Assembly: GCF_001421435.1 (NCBI RefSeq)
Contig: NZ_LMKA01000058.1
Location: 497-51,068, forward strand
From: Chryseobacterium sp. Leaf201
Lineage (GTDB): Bacteria > Bacteroidota > Bacteroidia > Flavobacteriales > Weeksellaceae
Direction of reading: 5' to 3'
DNA length: 50,572 nucleotides
Positions 36,128-44,059 of the stretch are shown here, one piece after another. The notes below the pieces were generated by a model. The model did not search any database. It was not told the origin of the DNA and saw only the letters and a program-made list of their open reading frames with translations. The position numbers were made by a program, and so were the translations under genes. Position 1 is the stretch's first letter. Every line of letters begins with the position of its first letter.

Positions 36128-36973
36128 TGTTTTGGAAATATTCCTCAGAAACAATTCAGTTTTTGTAATCAACAATGAAGCATTGGGTTCATTCTGCCAT
36201 TCCACATGGTTGCCGTTGAATGTATAGGATTCATGATATATATGGTAGCGCTGCAAAGAAGAATCCAGGATTTTCATTTGTGATACAGGAACAACGGTAT
36301 CTTCCGTTCCGTAAAAAGAAAGCGTGGGAGAAGAGGTTTGGGTCACCCAATACACCGGGCTTACCGTATTCATCAGTGATTCCCTGTTTCCGTATACTTT
36401 CGGGTCTGCCAGGTAATTTTCTAAAAAAGCATAATCGTCATAACTTTTAAATCCGGGATCGCCCAGATCTGCAGGACCGACGATATTCACTACGGCTTTT
36501 ACTTTTTTCCCACGGTCATACCTGTATGCATACAACATGGAAAGATGGCCGCCGGCGCTGTTGCCGAGAAGGATATAGTTTGGCTTGAACGGTAATGTTT
36601 TCTCCAGATAATCAATAACGCGCTGTATATCATCCGTCTGGTTCGGCAGGGCAAAGCGGGAGGTAGAGGCCAGCCTGTAATCCATATTAGCAAAAACATG
36701 GCCCGGAAATTTTTCCATTAAACGATGGGTAAAAAGAGTCAGTTGGGATCTTCTTCCCCCGCGCCAGCCGCCGCCGTGGATGATAATGAACACTTCTTTT
36801 CTTGTTGTCTTCTGAGGGATGTAAAGATCCATCCGCTGATCAGATTCCGGTCCGTAAGAAACGTCTGTTTTACCCGTAGATAAAGAGCTGTTTGCTGAGT
36901 CAGTGCTTTTCTGTCTGCACACTGTAAAACATAACAGCAGCAGAATACCTGAAATCAATATACCGTTTTTCAT
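36116..36973 (-). CDS. Exported alpha/beta hydrolase
   Basis: The protein has 285 residues. The N-terminus (hydrophobic, with Cys15 and Cys19) is a signal or lipoprotein signal without a strict lipobox. The oxyanion-hole motif HGGGW is at 66-70, nucleophile Ser139 in GNSAGG, acid Asp in YGTEDTVVP and His in NGNHVEW near the C-terminus. This is the carboxylesterase/BD-FAE-like group of alpha/beta hydrolases, acting on esters in the periplasm or at the surface. It converges on the GH43 glycosidase; an esterase trimming acetyl or feruloyl groups from glycans would fit but is inference. Confidence 0.88.
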   Translation of the reverse strand: MKNGILISGILLLLCFTVCRQKSTDSANSSLSTGKTDVSYGPESDQRMDLYIPQKTTRKEVFIIIHGGGWRGGRRSQLTLFTHRLMEKFPGHVFANMDYRLASTSRFALPNQTDDIQRVIDYLEKTLPFKPNYILLGNSAGGHLSMLYAYRYDRGKKVKAVVNIVGPADLGDPGFKSYDDYAFLENYLADPKVYGNRESLMNTVSPVYWVTQTSSPTLSFYGTEDTVVPVSQMKILDSSLQRYHIYHESYTFNGNHVEWQNEPNASLLITKTELFLRNISKTKTP

Positions 36974-37079
36974 CTTTAACTTTATTTAAGCCAATAATTA
37001 AATAACTGAAACTGCATCTATGAATACAATTATTATGCTTACCGTTAAAATAGGGTATTGTCTGCTGTCTTCAAAAGAG

Positions 37080-37107
37080 AAAGCCTGCAGATTTCCCTGC
37101 AGGCTTT
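37080..37107 (-). terminator. Terminator after the receptor gene
   Basis: AAAGCCTGCAG / CTGCAGGCTTT, an 11-bp perfect stem with a 6-base loop, lies downstream of the stop of the leftward receptor gene (37154). Confidence 0.85.
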
Positions 37108-37153
37108 ACCATAAAAAAATAATGATATGAAGAAATGATTGATTAGTTGATGA

Positions 37154-39409
37154 TTATCGTGTCCTGTTTTTAATGGCATCAGAGGCCCCTTCAATGTCTC
37201 TTACTTTTTTCACCTTGCTGTTTCCGAAATTGTATGTGATGCTTACCGTTAAGTTTCTTTTGTATTGGTCGTTTCTGATATAATTGTAGTTTCCGGAATC
37301 CTGCATATCTTCTATTTCTACCACATTTGTTCGTAATACATCATTTACATTCACTGCAAAAGTCCAGTCGTTCCAGTTTTTCTTGATGCTTAGATCTAAA
37401 CTCATTAAACTTTTCAACATTCCCAATTCGATCTGCTGTTTGTCTACATAGAAATAATTTACACCCAGAAACCATGTTTTCTTTTTGTCTAAACGAATCG
37501 TATTGTTGCTGGTAACGATAAAGCTTGTCGATTTTCTGTTGTTAACATACGTGTCAAAAACCTGTCCCGTTGTAGGATCTGTATTCAAGGTTCCGTTGTT
37601 GATATTGTGCTGAACGCCCGCATTAAAATTCAACGTTACATATTGTTTGAAGAATGATTTCTGAATTCCCAGCATGGCAGACATTTCCTGTTTATCTCCG
37701 AAATTGGTTCTGATGTATGCCAGTTTTACTCTTTCTACATTGTTTTCATCGGTATACTTTCTCTGCAAAGGAACCTGCGTGATCTGATCTTTTTCATAAG
37801 AATGGTTTAAAATCACGAAATAGGAATTCTTGTACATATACGTCAGTTCCTGGTTATAGCTTGAAGATGCTTTTACAAAAGGATTGTTTTGAGTATAATT
37901 ATCCTCAGTAATGATATTTCTTACCGGATTCAGCTCCCAAAAGCTCGGTCTTCTCATTCTGCTTGAAAATGCATAAGAAAGATTATTCTTGTCGTTAATT
38001 GCATAATTGAAGCTTAGATAAGGAAGTAAGTTATTATAATTTTGCTCAATTTTTTGGTGTCCTTCTGCATTGTTTTTAAAACTGTCAGCAGTACCTACAC
38101 TGTTGGTGATTTCATATCTTGCGCCCACTTTTCCTGAGAATTTATCAGAGAATTTTTTCTCAAACGTGATGTAAGCTCCGTAAATGTTTTCATCGTAAAT
38201 AAAATGGTTGAAATCTGCATCAGGATTCTGCATAATACCATTATCATATAGAAAAGTAAAGTTTTTGGTATCGTTATCTGTTTTTGTTTTGTTAAAATTT
38301 CCTCCTGCAGAAAAGGTGAAATCATTTTTGAATTTCTGGATATAATCTACAGTTGCCGAAAAATTGTTCACAATTTGCGGAATATTCTGAGTGATTTTTT
38401 TTCCTGGTGTAGGCAGGCTTCCCAAATCTGCAAGGTTCAGCGTATTGTTGTCGGAATACTGAAACCTTTTGTAAATAAGATAAGCCGCATTGGCATTGAA
38501 TTTACTTCCTAAAGAGTCGAGTTTTATTTCATAATTTAAATTAACCGAATTGTTGTAATTTCTTGCATCTTCCTTATTTTGTGTTCTTGTATATTTTGTT
38601 GAGGTTAAAATTCCGTCTTTATCATATTCTGTAATCGTATTCAGTAAATTGATAGTAGAATTATAGCTTTTATTCGCCCACGAATTCCATGAAAGTGCCA
38701 GGTTGCTTTTTTCAGTCAGTTGATAATCAATGTTTAAGTAGCCTCCCAAGTTTTTATTTGGATCATCAATGTTTCCTACAGATTCATTTTTTATTCTGTT
38801 GGTTCCGTTTTTTAAAATGTAAGCCTGCGGGTTGATGTTTTCTCCGCCGCTTAAATTAGCCGTAACGCCCAGCTTATCTTTTCTGTAATTAACAGAAAAA
38901 CTGGCCTGGCTTGCGTTATATTTATTCTGAGAGTTAGACATCCTCATGTTTCCGCTGGTTCCGTCGCTCATTTTCTTTTTCAGAATAATATTGATGATTC
39001 CGTCTGAAGATTCTACCTGATACTCACTTCCCGGAACCGTAATTACCTCAATTTTCTGAATATTTTCTGCCGGAGTATTTTTTAAGAACTGTGTAAGAGA
39101 TTCTGCATCCATATTGGTTTTCCTGCCGTTGATGTAGATAAGAGCATTATTTTTTCCTACAATTTTGAAAGCTTTATCATCCGTTGTCGATAAAAGGGGA
39201 GTTTGCTTCAAAAGATCGAAAGTTGTATTTCCTTTGGCAACCGGTGAAGCGGCAACGTCATAAACAAAACGGTCGCTCTGTTTCTTAAAAACCTGTTTGG
39301 TTAGGGTAACGCCTTCAATGCTTTTTGTTTTTACAGTATCCTGTTTTTTTTCCTGTGCAAAAGCAAATCCGCTGAAGAATAAAGCTGCAATAAGTATAGA
39401 TGTTTTCAT
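37154..39409 (-). CDS. Outer-membrane beta-barrel receptor, TonB-dependent type
   Basis: The protein has 751 residues with a clear signal peptide (cleavage near AFAQ, residue 19). A plug domain follows (about 25-145: VTLTKQVFKKQSDRFVYDV, then LIYINGRKTNMDAESL and IEVITVPGSEYQVESSDGII), then a long barrel of alternating strands that ends in VSITYNFG and a short basic tail. This is the OMP_b-brl_3 / TonB-dependent receptor-like family; a CarboxypepD_reg domain, frequent in this family, is absent. No TonB-box or ligand can be named. It is a single gene with a -7-like element upstream and a terminator behind. Confidence 0.9.
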   Translation of the reverse strand: MKTSILIAALFFSGFAFAQEKKQDTVKTKSIEGVTLTKQVFKKQSDRFVYDVAASPVAKGNTTFDLLKQTPLLSTTDDKAFKIVGKNNALIYINGRKTNMDAESLTQFLKNTPAENIQKIEVITVPGSEYQVESSDGIINIILKKKMSDGTSGNMRMSNSQNKYNASQASFSVNYRKDKLGVTANLSGGENINPQAYILKNGTNRIKNESVGNIDDPNKNLGGYLNIDYQLTEKSNLALSWNSWANKSYNSTINLLNTITEYDKDGILTSTKYTRTQNKEDARNYNNSVNLNYEIKLDSLGSKFNANAAYLIYKRFQYSDNNTLNLADLGSLPTPGKKITQNIPQIVNNFSATVDYIQKFKNDFTFSAGGNFNKTKTDNDTKNFTFLYDNGIMQNPDADFNHFIYDENIYGAYITFEKKFSDKFSGKVGARYEITNSVGTADSFKNNAEGHQKIEQNYNNLLPYLSFNYAINDKNNLSYAFSSRMRRPSFWELNPVRNIITEDNYTQNNPFVKASSSYNQELTYMYKNSYFVILNHSYEKDQITQVPLQRKYTDENNVERVKLAYIRTNFGDKQEMSAMLGIQKSFFKQYVTLNFNAGVQHNINNGTLNTDPTTGQVFDTYVNNRKSTSFIVTSNNTIRLDKKKTWFLGVNYFYVDKQQIELGMLKSLMSLDLSIKKNWNDWTFAVNVNDVLRTNVVEIEDMQDSGNYNYIRNDQYKRNLTVSITYNFGNSKVKKVRDIEGASDAIKNRTR

Positions 39410-39461
39410 GTTTCCTGTTTTAGAGATTTTAATAGCTTGTATTTATTATTATTTAACATTG

Positions 39462-39469
39462 CAAAGATA
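39462..39469 (-). promoter_or_regulatory. Promoter -7 element of the receptor gene
   Basis: On the minus strand TATCTTTG matches TAnnTTTG, about 50 bases before the receptor start codon. A TTTG sits further upstream, but at 26 bases rather than 19. Confidence 0.35.
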
Positions 39470-39897
39470 TGTAATAAATTTAGTATCATGCAATACAAAG
39501 TACTTAAAATATTTTTATATTTTGTTTAATGTATTGATTTACAGATGTAAAATTTTATATTAAAAAATTAAATCGAAATCTGATTCCTATTTAATTAAAC
39601 AATTCAGGTCACAATTTTGTTACATCTCAATAGCAATTAAGATGAATTTCTCTAAAATACTGCTGATCATTTTGAGTGATATTAAGATTGGTAAGGAGAA
39701 AACAAGGGAAGTTCTTATAGAAAAGTGCAGATCAGGGTAAACAAATCGGAATGTATTAATTGAGAATCAAGGAGCAGATAATTTACTTAGAAATTTATTG
39801 ATTGCTCATTCAGCGAAAATCTTTATCTCAATTTATAATAGTGAGTTAAAGCTGATACGCAGGTCCAGACTGAATGGAACTTACATGCAGGTGCATA

Positions 39898-39925
39898 AAA
39901 AAAGAGCTTAAAAAGCCCTTTAAAT
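39898..39925 (-). terminator. Terminator after the DUF3817 gene
   Basis: On the minus strand AAAGGGCTT, TTT loop, AAGCTCTTT with one G-U pair is followed by a T-run, just after the stop at 39931. Confidence 0.75.
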
Positions 39926-39930
39926 TTATG

Positions 39931-40269
39931 TTATTCCCTGTCGAAGCGGGCCAGTTTTTTGTCTACCCAAATCGTGGCAAAAGGAAAAAATGCCGACATG
40001 AGTGAAAAAACAAAATCTTCATCGTCCCATGTGTAGATTTTTCTTATTGCAGGTATAAATATCAGGTAAAGCGTAAAGAAAAGCCCGTGAATACTGCCAA
40101 TTGTACTGATGTAGACAATCGCAAAAATATCTTCAGGATCCGTACGGATCCAGATCATTGCTGTAAACAGGAAGAACCAGGAAACGGCTTCAGCCAGGCA
40201 AATCTGCTTAAACCATCTGATGGTTTTTTCCTGAGGGTATTTTGAAAATAATTTTTCTAAGAAATCCAT
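39931..40269 (-). CDS. DUF3817 integral membrane protein
   Basis: The protein has 112 residues with three to four membrane helices. The layout (basic KTIRWFKQICLAEAVSWFFLF start, a short loop, the GSIHGLFFTLYLIFIPA helix and a final FPFATIWVDKKLARFD) is that of the DUF3817 family, which has no assigned function. It follows nadD in the leftward direction, separated by 76 bases that include a heptamer array. Confidence 0.85.
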   Translation of the reverse strand: MDFLEKLFSKYPQEKTIRWFKQICLAEAVSWFFLFTAMIWIRTDPEDIFAIVYISTIGSIHGLFFTLYLIFIPAIRKIYTWDDEDFVFSLMSAFFPFATIWVDKKLARFDRE

Positions 40270-40303
40270 TGAATGATGAGTTATTGAGGATAATATAATT
40301 TTG

Positions 40304-40345
40304 TCTAACTTCTAACTTCTAACTTCTAACTTCTAACTTCTAACT
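40304..40345. repeat. Six tandem copies of TCTAACT
   Basis: Exactly six perfect 7-base units (42 bases) sit directly after the nadD stop codon, between nadD and the DUF3817 gene. The unit resembles TCTAAAA at 11134-11161 and CCCTAAA at 41310-41351. Such arrays are expected to vary in copy number. Confidence 0.9.
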
Positions 40346-40930
40346 TCATTTATAAAAACTGCTGCCGTCCAGATAATCAAAAACCTCCGGCGGAAGCATC
40401 GGGCGCACATTTTTACCTGCCTTAATCATATTTCGGATTTCCGTAGCGGAAAGTTCAATAACAGGTGCTTTGATCAGAGAAATATTTTCATGCTGAAGAT
40501 ACTGTGAATCTGCCTTCTCAGGATCAAAAACCCTTGGATATACGATAATGTGATGGTTTTTAACTAACGTTTCAGAATTTTTCCATTTAGGCAGACTCGC
40601 GAGATTATCTTCACCCATAATTAGGCTGAATGAATAGTCCGGATATTTTTCATGAAGATAGGTCAGTGTATCAATCGTATAGCTGGGCTGCGGAAGAGAA
40701 AATTCTACATTCGAAGCCCTCATTTTCGGGTAGTTTTTAACGGCAAGCTGCACCATATCCAGCCGGTTATGGTCTTTTAATAAAGATTTTTTTTCTTTAA
40801 AAGGATTCTGGGGGCTTACCACAAACCAGAGTTCATCCATATCTGAATTCTCCAGAATATAATTAGCCAGAATTAAATGTCCAATGTGGATAGGATTAAA
40901 TGACCCGAAAAATAAACCGATCTTTTTCAT
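40346..40930 (-). CDS. nadD: Nicotinate-nucleotide adenylyltransferase
   Basis: The protein has 194 residues, the usual length. It makes nicotinate adenine dinucleotide from nicotinate mononucleotide and ATP in NAD biosynthesis. The nucleotide-binding motif GSFNPIHIGH is at residues 9-18 and the second motif, LSATEIRNMI, lies near residue 160. The gene stops directly against the TCTAACT array, and ten bases separate its start from the four-helix-bundle gene upstream. Confidence 0.97.
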   Translation of the reverse strand: MKKIGLFFGSFNPIHIGHLILANYILENSDMDELWFVVSPQNPFKEKKSLLKDHNRLDMVQLAVKNYPKMRASNVEFSLPQPSYTIDTLTYLHEKYPDYSFSLIMGEDNLASLPKWKNSETLVKNHHIIVYPRVFDPEKADSQYLQHENISLIKAPVIELSATEIRNMIKAGKNVRPMLPPEVFDYLDGSSFYK

Positions 40931-40932
40931 AC

Positions 40933-40953
40933 TTTAGGGCTTAGGTGTTAGGG
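40933..40953. repeat. Heptamer array at the 3' side of the four-helix gene
   Basis: Three units TTTAGGG, CTTAGGT and GTTAGGG run without spacer. They are inverted relative to the CCCTAAA array on the other side of the gene. The array contains the last codons and stop of the four-helix-bundle gene. Confidence 0.7.
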
Positions 40954-41306
40954 TTTACTTGCAGTTTGGTAATTAACGCATTGAGCATTTTGGAAATTTC
41001 TTCTGATTTTTGAATTAAATAATTGAATTCCGTTAATCTTAAATAATCTAAATTTTTTGAGATCATCAATTGGGTTTCTAATTCTGCACAGCTTCCTCTG
41101 GCAATTTTTAAAAATTGAATATAATCAATTCGGGATCTTCTGGAATGCCTCTCTGCAATATTAGACGGAATGGAAATTGAAGAACGGCGGATCTGGCTGG
41201 TAAGAGAATAGATTTCCTCTTTTGGAAACTGTTTAGTATAGGAATAAATGTCTGTAACAAGATCTACAGATTTCTGCCAAACCATTAACTCTTTGTAATT
41301 TCCCAT
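40941..41306 (-). CDS. Four-helix-bundle protein (S23/TIGR02436 type)
   Basis: The protein has 121 residues. The sequence matches the four-helix-bundle family first seen inside 23S rRNA intervening sequences: YKELMVWQKSVDLVTDIY, then FPKEEIYSLTSQIRRSS, ISIPSNIAER, and a helix containing FLKIARGSCAELETQL. Relatives include Avd proteins of diversity-generating retroelements, but no reverse transcriptase or variable gene is here, and no rRNA. The gene lies between nadD and recJ and is bounded by inverted 7-base arrays (40933-40953 and 41310-41351). Its last codons (NPNT and stop) are formed by the array. Function unknown; probably a pentamer binding nucleic acid. Confidence 0.88.
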   Translation of the reverse strand: MGNYKELMVWQKSVDLVTDIYSYTKQFPKEEIYSLTSQIRRSSISIPSNIAERHSRRSRIDYIQFLKIARGSCAELETQLMISKNLDYLRLTEFNYLIQKSEEISKMLNALITKLQVNPNT

Positions 41307-41309
41307 AAT

Positions 41310-41351
41310 AACTAATCCCTAAAAGCTAAACCCTAAAAATTAATCCCTAAA
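41310..41351. repeat. Heptamer array at the 5' side of the four-helix gene
   Basis: Six contiguous 7-base units: AACTAAT, CCCTAAA, AGCTAAA, CCCTAAA, AATTAAT, CCCTAAA. The last units also encode the final residues and stop of RecJ. This array is inverted relative to the one at 40933-40953. Confidence 0.8.
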
Positions 41352-43052
41352 TTTCACATCCTTGATATTCAGGTAATGGGTTACATTGCCTTTCCAGTGA
41401 TTCTCCTCCAAAGTGAATACCAAATCAAAATTTTTATTCCTGAAATCATCGGCAAACTGGCCCAGTTTAAAGCCCACACATTCGATATTACGCCCTGTGG
41501 ATTCCTGCCTGATATAAAACTTAAGGTGATTGTTATCTTTCCCCATTGTTTTGATATAGCCCGAAAGCTTTTGATTGGTCAGTGCCAGAATAGGTTTCAT
41601 ATTGTGAGGCCCGAAAGGAGCGAGCTTCCGGTGGAAGTTTATAAAATCCCGGTTGATATCATCGATCTTAATCTCAGAATCTATCGTGATGCATGGTTCC
41701 TTCTGATGTTCTTTGATTTTTTCAGAAACGATTTTCTCAAATTTTTCCTTGAAAGCACTGAATTTTTCCTTTTCCATTGAAAGTCCGGCCGCTGCATGGT
41801 GCCCTCCGAATTTCAGAAAATATTCAGAACACAGGTCCAATGCCTCATGCACGTCAAAATCAGATACGGATCTTGCAGAAGCTACCATTTCGCCGTTGTT
41901 TCCGTCTGTGAAAACTAACGTAGGCTTATAGTAGGTCTCAATCAGTCTTGAAGCCACAATCCCGATAACGCCTTTGTTCCATTCCGGATGGTACACGATC
42001 GTTGTATATTTTGTTTCCTGCTGGGATTCAATCACCTGGTTAAGGGCAGAAAGGGTAGAATTCATATCCAGTTCACGCCTTTCATCGTTAAGATCTACAA
42101 TGTCGCCTACAATCTGGTGGGCATGTTTCAGGTTATCGGAAACCATCAGTTCAACGGCTGCTTTTCCGTGGGAAATTCTTCCGGCAGCGTTAATCTTAGG
42201 AGCAATTTCAAAAACAATATTGGAAATTTCAAAATGCGAAAGCTTATCATCAGGAATCAGTAACCTCAATCCCAGATTTCTGGTTTTCCTTAAGGTTTTT
42301 AATCCCAGTTTCGCCAGAACCCTGTTTTCGCCGGTCATGGATACGATATCTGCAGCAATGGAAATCGCGAGGAGATCCGTCAGTTCAAACAGTTCGGCTT
42401 CGGGAAGCTTATAAATGGTATTCAGTCCCTGACACAGTTTAAACCCGACACCGCATCCTGAAAGTTCCTTAAACGGATAACGGCAGTCACGCCTTTTCGG
42501 ATCCAGTACCGCAATGGCTTTCGGAATTTCTTCACCGGGTAAATGGTGGTCGCAGATAATAAAATCGATGGACTGGCTTTTGGCATAATTGATCATATCC
42601 AGGGCTTTGATTCCACAGTCCAAGGCTATGATTAATGAAAATCCGTTTTCTTTGGCGAAATCAATTCCTTCGGTTGAGATACCGTACCCTTCAGAATTTC
42701 TGTCGGGGATATAAAAATCCAGGTATTTCTTCTGGACAATTTTGCTGAGGTACAGGTACATCAGGGCAACAGCCGTAGTGCCGTCTACATCATAATCTCC
42801 GTAAACGAGTATTTTTTCTCCGTTTTCAATAGCTGTGGCAATCCGCTCTACGGCTTTCTGCATATCGGCCATTAAAAAAGGGTTGTGGATGTCTGTAACG
42901 TTCGGTTTAAAAAATTCTCTTGCCTTTTGGTAATTGTCAATCCCCCTCATAACGAGAAGTTTAGATTCAAAGGTTCCAAAACCAAGTGACGAACTTAATC
43001 CATCCACAATTTCTTCATCGGGTTCAGGCTTGTAAATCCATTTTTGACTCAT
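41340..43052 (-). CDS. recJ: Single-stranded-DNA exonuclease RecJ
   Basis: The protein has 570 residues, the usual length. The DHH phosphoesterase motifs are present: GDYDVDGTTA at 85-94, LDCGIKA at 144-150, ICDHHLPG with DHH at 168-170, and the DHHA1 signature FGGHHAAAGLSM. It degrades single-stranded DNA 5' to 3' in recombination and repair. The C-terminal KFRD and stop are built by the heptamer array at 41310-41351. It is divergent from the M48 protease gene, and likely co-transcribed with the downstream leftward genes. Confidence 0.97.
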   Translation of the reverse strand: MSQKWIYKPEPDEEIVDGLSSSLGFGTFESKLLVMRGIDNYQKAREFFKPNVTDIHNPFLMADMQKAVERIATAIENGEKILVYGDYDVDGTTAVALMYLYLSKIVQKKYLDFYIPDRNSEGYGISTEGIDFAKENGFSLIIALDCGIKALDMINYAKSQSIDFIICDHHLPGEEIPKAIAVLDPKRRDCRYPFKELSGCGVGFKLCQGLNTIYKLPEAELFELTDLLAISIAADIVSMTGENRVLAKLGLKTLRKTRNLGLRLLIPDDKLSHFEISNIVFEIAPKINAAGRISHGKAAVELMVSDNLKHAHQIVGDIVDLNDERRELDMNSTLSALNQVIESQQETKYTTIVYHPEWNKGVIGIVASRLIETYYKPTLVFTDGNNGEMVASARSVSDFDVHEALDLCSEYFLKFGGHHAAAGLSMEKEKFSAFKEKFEKIVSEKIKEHQKEPCITIDSEIKIDDINRDFINFHRKLAPFGPHNMKPILALTNQKLSGYIKTMGKDNNHLKFYIRQESTGRNIECVGFKLGQFADDFRNKNFDLVFTLEENHWKGNVTHYLNIKDVKFRD

Positions 43053-43165
43053 TTCACAAAAATAAGGAAAAAAAACAGCATTCTGAAATCCTTATCTTAA
43101 GATTTGACTCTAAGATTGATAAAAAAAACAGTTATCTTCACCGTCCAAATTAGAAATAAAAAACT

Positions 43166-43981
43166 ATGAAAAAAATGACTTTATGCCTGATGGTAATCGG
43201 GGCGATGCATTTCGCAAATGCACAGAAAATTAATCTCGGAAAAGCGGCAGGCATCGTTTCCAGCGGTGCAAAAGCTTTAACTTTTACCAATCAGGATGCC
43301 ATCCTGCTGTCTAAAGAATCCGTGGAATATATGGATAAAAATAATCCGGTTGCAAGCGCGAAAGATCCGTATACTGTAAGGCTGAACAAGCTTTTCGGTA
43401 AACATAAAACCCAGGACGGACTTAACCTTAATTACAAGGTGTACAAAGTGAAAGATATTAATGCTTTTGCCTGTGCAGACGGCAGTGTACGTGTTTTTTC
43501 CTCGTTAATGGATATTATGACAGACAGTGAATTATTAGCTGTAATCGGTCATGAAATCGGCCACGTTAAAAATCAGGATACCAAAGATGCCATGAAAACG
43601 GCTTACCTGAAAGCGGCGGCATTGGATGCGGCTTCTTCAGCTTCATCAACGGTTGCCACGCTTAATGACAGCCAGGTAGGAAAAATGGCCAATGCTTTTC
43701 TTGACGCTTCTCACAGTAAAAAGCAGGAATCTGAAGCGGATACCTATTCTTACAACTTTATGAGAGCCAACGGCTACAATGTAGTAGGAGCGTATACGGC
43801 ATTTAAAAAACTGGCATTGCTTTCTGAAGGCGGCTCTGCACAGTCGGGATTTCAGAAGATGTTCAATTCTCACCCGGACAGCAATAAAAGGGCTGAAGCA
43901 ATTAAAAAACGCGCTGAAAAAGACGGACTGTGGAAAGATCCGGGAACAGTTACTTTACCAACCTCAAAGCTGACAAAATAA
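43166..43981 (+). CDS. Exported M48-family metalloprotease
   Basis: The protein has 271 residues. Signal peptide residues 1-19 (cleavage near ANAQ). The zinc motif HEIGH is at 129-133, followed by the third-ligand Glu in QESEADTYSYNFM, and a conserved NSHPDSNKRAEAI near the end. This is the single-domain M48 layout of periplasmic quality-control proteases such as LoiP/YcaL. It stands alone between divergent recJ and a terminator. Confidence 0.93.
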   Translation: MKKMTLCLMVIGAMHFANAQKINLGKAAGIVSSGAKALTFTNQDAILLSKESVEYMDKNNPVASAKDPYTVRLNKLFGKHKTQDGLNLNYKVYKVKDINAFACADGSVRVFSSLMDIMTDSELLAVIGHEIGHVKNQDTKDAMKTAYLKAAALDAASSASSTVATLNDSQVGKMANAFLDASHSKKQESEADTYSYNFMRANGYNVVGAYTAFKKLALLSEGGSAQSGFQKMFNSHPDSNKRAEAIKKRAEKDGLWKDPGTVTLPTSKLTK

Positions 43982-44002
43982 TTGATCAGTATTCATTCAA
44001 AT

Positions 44003-44038
44003 AAAAATCCTCAGGCTAAACTAAGCCTGAGGATTTTT
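44003..44038. terminator. Bidirectional terminator
   Basis: AAAAATCCTCAGGCT and AGCCTGAGGATTTTT form a perfect 15-bp stem with a 6-base loop between the convergent protease and ABC-F genes. Confidence 0.95.
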
Positions 44039-44059
44039 TATGATCAGTAAAATGCAGTC

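Larger units (their letters stand above)
39410..39930. other. Intergenic region with a broken open frame
   Basis: About 520 AT-rich bases. From an ATG at 39642 a plus-strand frame encodes 32 codons (MNFSKILLIILSDIKIGKEK...), a TAA at 39738, then 56 further open codons in the same frame to 39911. This could be the remains of a small gene or chance. Nothing else is supported here apart from the receptor promoter and the DUF3817 terminator. Confidence 0.4.

Noticed and set aside
34317..36973. Polysaccharide utilisation locus
   Set aside because: A GH43-like enzyme and an esterase-like gene are neighbours, but they are convergent and no SusC/SusD pair or dedicated regulator is adjacent; the receptor at 37154 lacks a SusD partner.
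40304..40345. CRISPR-like array
   Set aside because: Units are 7 bases with no spacers; simple tandem repeats and not a CRISPR.
40941..41306. Diversity-generating retroelement accessory gene (Avd)
   Set aside because: The fold family is related, but no reverse transcriptase or template/variable repeat pair lies in the window.
41310..41351. Telomere-like DNA
   Set aside because: CCCTAAA units resemble plant telomere repeats, but they are internal, few, degenerate and inverted around a bacterial gene.
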